Assembly (NCBI RefSeq): GCF_000718135.1
Contig: NZ_JOEM01000022.1
Location: 103,940 to 167,939, forward strand
Origin: Streptomyces cyaneofuscatus
Lineage (GTDB): Bacteria; Actinomycetota; Actinomycetes; Streptomycetales; Streptomycetaceae
DNA: 64,000 nucleotides
Reading direction: 5' to 3'
Made by a program: the position numbers and the translations under genes
Notes under the pieces: model-generated
What the model was told of the DNA's origin: nothing
What the model saw: the letters and a program-made list of their open reading frames with translations, nothing else
Database searches by the model: none
In this document: positions 63,773-64,000 of the stretch, one piece after another
Layout: each line of letters opens with the position of its first letter
Position numbering within the stretch: the first letter of the stretch is position 1

Positions 63773-64000
63773 TCCCGCTCGGTCATCGCGGTGAGCTGCT
63801 CGGCGTGTTCTTGGAGTGAGCGGACGCCGACGTCGCCGCCGTTGAGGGCATCGATGCCCTGGACGGCCGCGGCGAGTGCCTGGACGGTGGTCAGGCACGG
63901 CACGGAGCGGGCGACGGCGGCGGTACGGATCTCGTACCCGTCGAGCCGGACGAGCTCACGGGCCGGGAAGATCATCGACCGCTTGTCCCGGTTCGCGACC
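63694..64000 (-). CDS. carB-like carbamoyl-phosphate synthase large subunit, C-terminal end (abnormal tail)
   Basis: Only the last 100 or so codons are in the window. They match the C-terminal methylglyoxal-synthase-like regulatory domain of Car[25 protein letters not shown], then [39 protein letters not shown]. Normal CarB stops right after this point. Here the frame runs on about 25 residues into DNA that codes for LysE on the other strand, and stops at 63694. The tail is therefore non-homologous, and the last natural codons were probably lost at a rearrangement next to lysE. It may be a second, decaying carB copy. The rest lies outside the window. Confidence 0.7.
   Translation of the reverse strand, partial: VANRDKRSMIFPARELVRLDGYEIRTAAVARSVPCLTTVQALAAAVQGIDALNGGDVGVRSLQEHAEQLTAMTERDQLELAGIEVSSATETASRARAVPIM

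Overview
The window is chromosomal DNA from a Streptomyces-like actinomycete. Evidence: very high G+C with strong third-position bias, many GTG/TTG starts, a second SepF-like gene, a Scr1-type XRE/DUF397 pair, an F420-dependent LLM oxidoreductase, a PaaX regulator and an IdeR/DmdR-type iron box. No rRNA, tRNA, CRISPR array, intact transposon or classical secondary-metabolite cluster is visible.

Layout. 1-11.2 kb: an extracellular-polysaccharide locus (LamG surface protein, lipoprotein, three glycosyltransferases, Wzy-like polymerase, flippase, Wzz-like protein with a kinase-like domain lacking its Walker A, TagD-like cytidylyltransferase, CDP-alcohol phosphatidyltransferase). 11.3-17.8 kb: a complete Mrp (Mnh) Na+/H+ antiporter operon with subunit B fused into A. 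18.1-27.7 kb: an aromatic acyl-CoA catabolic cluster of the 2-aminobenzoyl-CoA/salicylyl-CoA type (RidA, acyl-CoA dehydrogenase, CoA ligase, PaaX regulator, flavin monooxygenase/OYE fusion, enoyl-CoA hydratase). A three-gene module at 22.4-24.5 kb interrupts it: a small helical protein, a membrane protein and an orphan glutamate-binding-like lipoprotein, the first two sharing a GDNSPAIG motif. 27.9-32.4 kb: anti-sigma-like ATPase, amino-acid permease, a truncated ornithine carbamoyltransferase and arginine deiminase. 32.5-36.6 kb: the Pnkp-Hen1 RNA-repair operon. 36.6-42.7 kb: housekeeping genes (homocysteine methyltransferase, LLM oxidoreductase, MazG-like, SepF-like, DeoR, DedA). 42.7-46.0 kb: a siderophore uptake operon behind an iron box. 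46.2-49.6 kb: nitroreductase, SGNH hydrolase, MarR, and a decayed PucR-type regulator. 49.6-58.1 kb: trans-4-hydroxy-L-proline catabolism beside a secreted M9 collagenase. 58.2-61.1 kb: DUF397/XRE pair, two small ORFs, a LuxR regulator. 61.5-64 kb: MocR regulator divergent from a LysE exporter, then the 3' end of a carB-like gene with an abnormal tail.

Cooperation. The collagenase can release hydroxyproline-rich peptides, and the next operon can epimerise, oxidise and deaminate hydroxyproline. In the aromatic cluster the ligase makes a CoA thioester, the fused flavoenzyme dearomatises it, RidA can hydrolyse the enamine, and the dehydrogenase and hydratase start beta-oxidation. A TGAC-N4-GTCA palindrome lies in both of that cluster's promoters and may be the PaaX site. 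The GDNSPAIG module looks like an outside-to-inside signalling chain (binding lipoprotein, membrane protein, cytosolic helical effector), possibly of the amyloid-motif kind, and is the best candidate here for an undescribed system.
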